From positions 1 through 5,283 of the forward strand of contig JAJYPA010000555.1 of NCBI GenBank assembly GCA_021795795.1: a stretch of DNA of 5,283 bases, read 5' to 3'. Below, piece by piece: positions 4,930-5,283 of this stretch. The stretch is from Pseudomonadota bacterium (GTDB taxonomy: Bacteria > Pseudomonadota > Gammaproteobacteria > Halothiobacillales > Halothiobacillaceae). The notes beneath the pieces were generated by a model, which was not told where the DNA came from, ran no database searches, and was given only the letters and a program-made list of their open reading frames with translations. Position 1 is the stretch's first letter. Each line of letters begins with the position of its first letter. Both the position numbers and the translations under genes were made by a program.

Positions 4930-5283
4930 GGGACGTATCAGATCGCCTACTGAGCAACCTAAATCCGATGCAGCGATGCAGCGTTATCTTTTCCGCTTTG
5001 TGCCGGGAGGACTTCACCGAAGCGGAGCGGCTGGCTGATACGGCACCGACCGGCACTTATGTTGCAGGGGATTTTTACAACCCGTTCACCCGTGCCATGC
5101 TGGTGGCGAGTCTGGTTCGTGGGGACATCGAGCAGCAACTGGCGCGTGAGTGGGCTAATCGCTGTTTCTGGGCAACGATGCTGCACAACAAAGATCGAGA
5201 CGAGGAAAAGCTGGACGCCTTCTGGGCGGCTGCCAGTTATCATCGGACCCGCGCTGGATCGCTCTGGAGTTCATACGCGCAGG
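4926..5283 (+). CDS. Partial hypothetical phage protein, GTG start
   Basis: An open frame from GTG 4926 continues for 119 codons to the window edge without a stop. GGAGG (4914-4918) lies 7 bases before the GTG, and GTGA overlaps the previous stop, as at the other junctions; an in-frame ATG at 4968 lacks such a site. Visible segments include NPMQRCSVIFSALCREDFTE, AERLADTAPTGTY and a Trp/Ala-rich helical part ending FWAAASYHRTRAGSLWSSY. It looks soluble and mostly alpha-helical. I recall similar proteins of unknown function near terminase genes in proteobacterial prophages, but cannot name a family. The 3' end is missing. Confidence 0.65.
   Translation, partial: MRDVSDRLLSNLNPMQRCSVIFSALCREDFTEAERLADTAPTGTYVAGDFYNPFTRAMLVASLVRGDIEQQLAREWANRCFWATMLHNKDRDEEKLDAFWAAASYHRTRAGSLWSSYAQ

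Overview
The window looks like the replication and early-gene module of an integrated phage or phage-satellite element in a proteobacterium. The coding part is GC-rich by eye, with strong Shine-Dalgarno sequences and near-consensus sigma-70 promoters. The protein set (AlpA-like regulator, primase-like protein, DUF3987 replication protein, single-strand DNA binding protein, small HicA-like protein) is typical of proteobacterial prophages and satellites. I cannot name the host species from the sequence.

Region 1-406 is an AT-richer control region. On the minus strand a probable promoter fires leftwards into a reading frame that leaves the window after 22 codons; by position it may be the element's repressor. 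On the plus strand a TTGACA-16-TATATT promoter (142-169) starts a leader of about 230 nt. The leader contains a structured RNA at about 200-270 that I read as a C4-type antisense RNA (phage P1/P7 class, functionally like the P4 CI immunity RNA). Its second hairpin (253-264) is complementary in 11 of 12 positions to 365-376, just before the first possible start of the alpA-like gene.

Region 407-5283 is one compact operon, all on the plus strand: AlpA-like regulator (407-619); primase-like protein (635-1606); DUF3987 replication protein (1599-3305); a protein with a TubC-like N-terminus and a four-cysteine C-terminus (3302-3880); a 61-residue HicA-like protein (3877-4062); an SSB-like protein (4059-4469); a 54-residue unknown (4466-4630); a 100-residue unknown (4627-4929); and a GTG-started gene running off the end (4926-5283). 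From the primase-like gene onward every junction overlaps: one 8-base overlap, then ATGA five times and GTGA once, nearly all with a good Shine-Dalgarno. The set is therefore probably made as one translationally coupled unit.

Working model (inference): the leader RNA controls entry into the operon. AlpA then drives excision or early transcription. The primase-like and DUF3987 proteins plus SSB replicate the element. A striking palindrome near the 3' end of the DUF3987 gene (3173-3267, 35-bp arms, with 9-bp tandem repeats) is the best candidate for a replication origin. A T6 tract just after it also makes it a possible internal terminator or attenuator. Whether the element is a full prophage or a satellite (P4-like or capsid-forming PICI-like) cannot be decided without the flanks.
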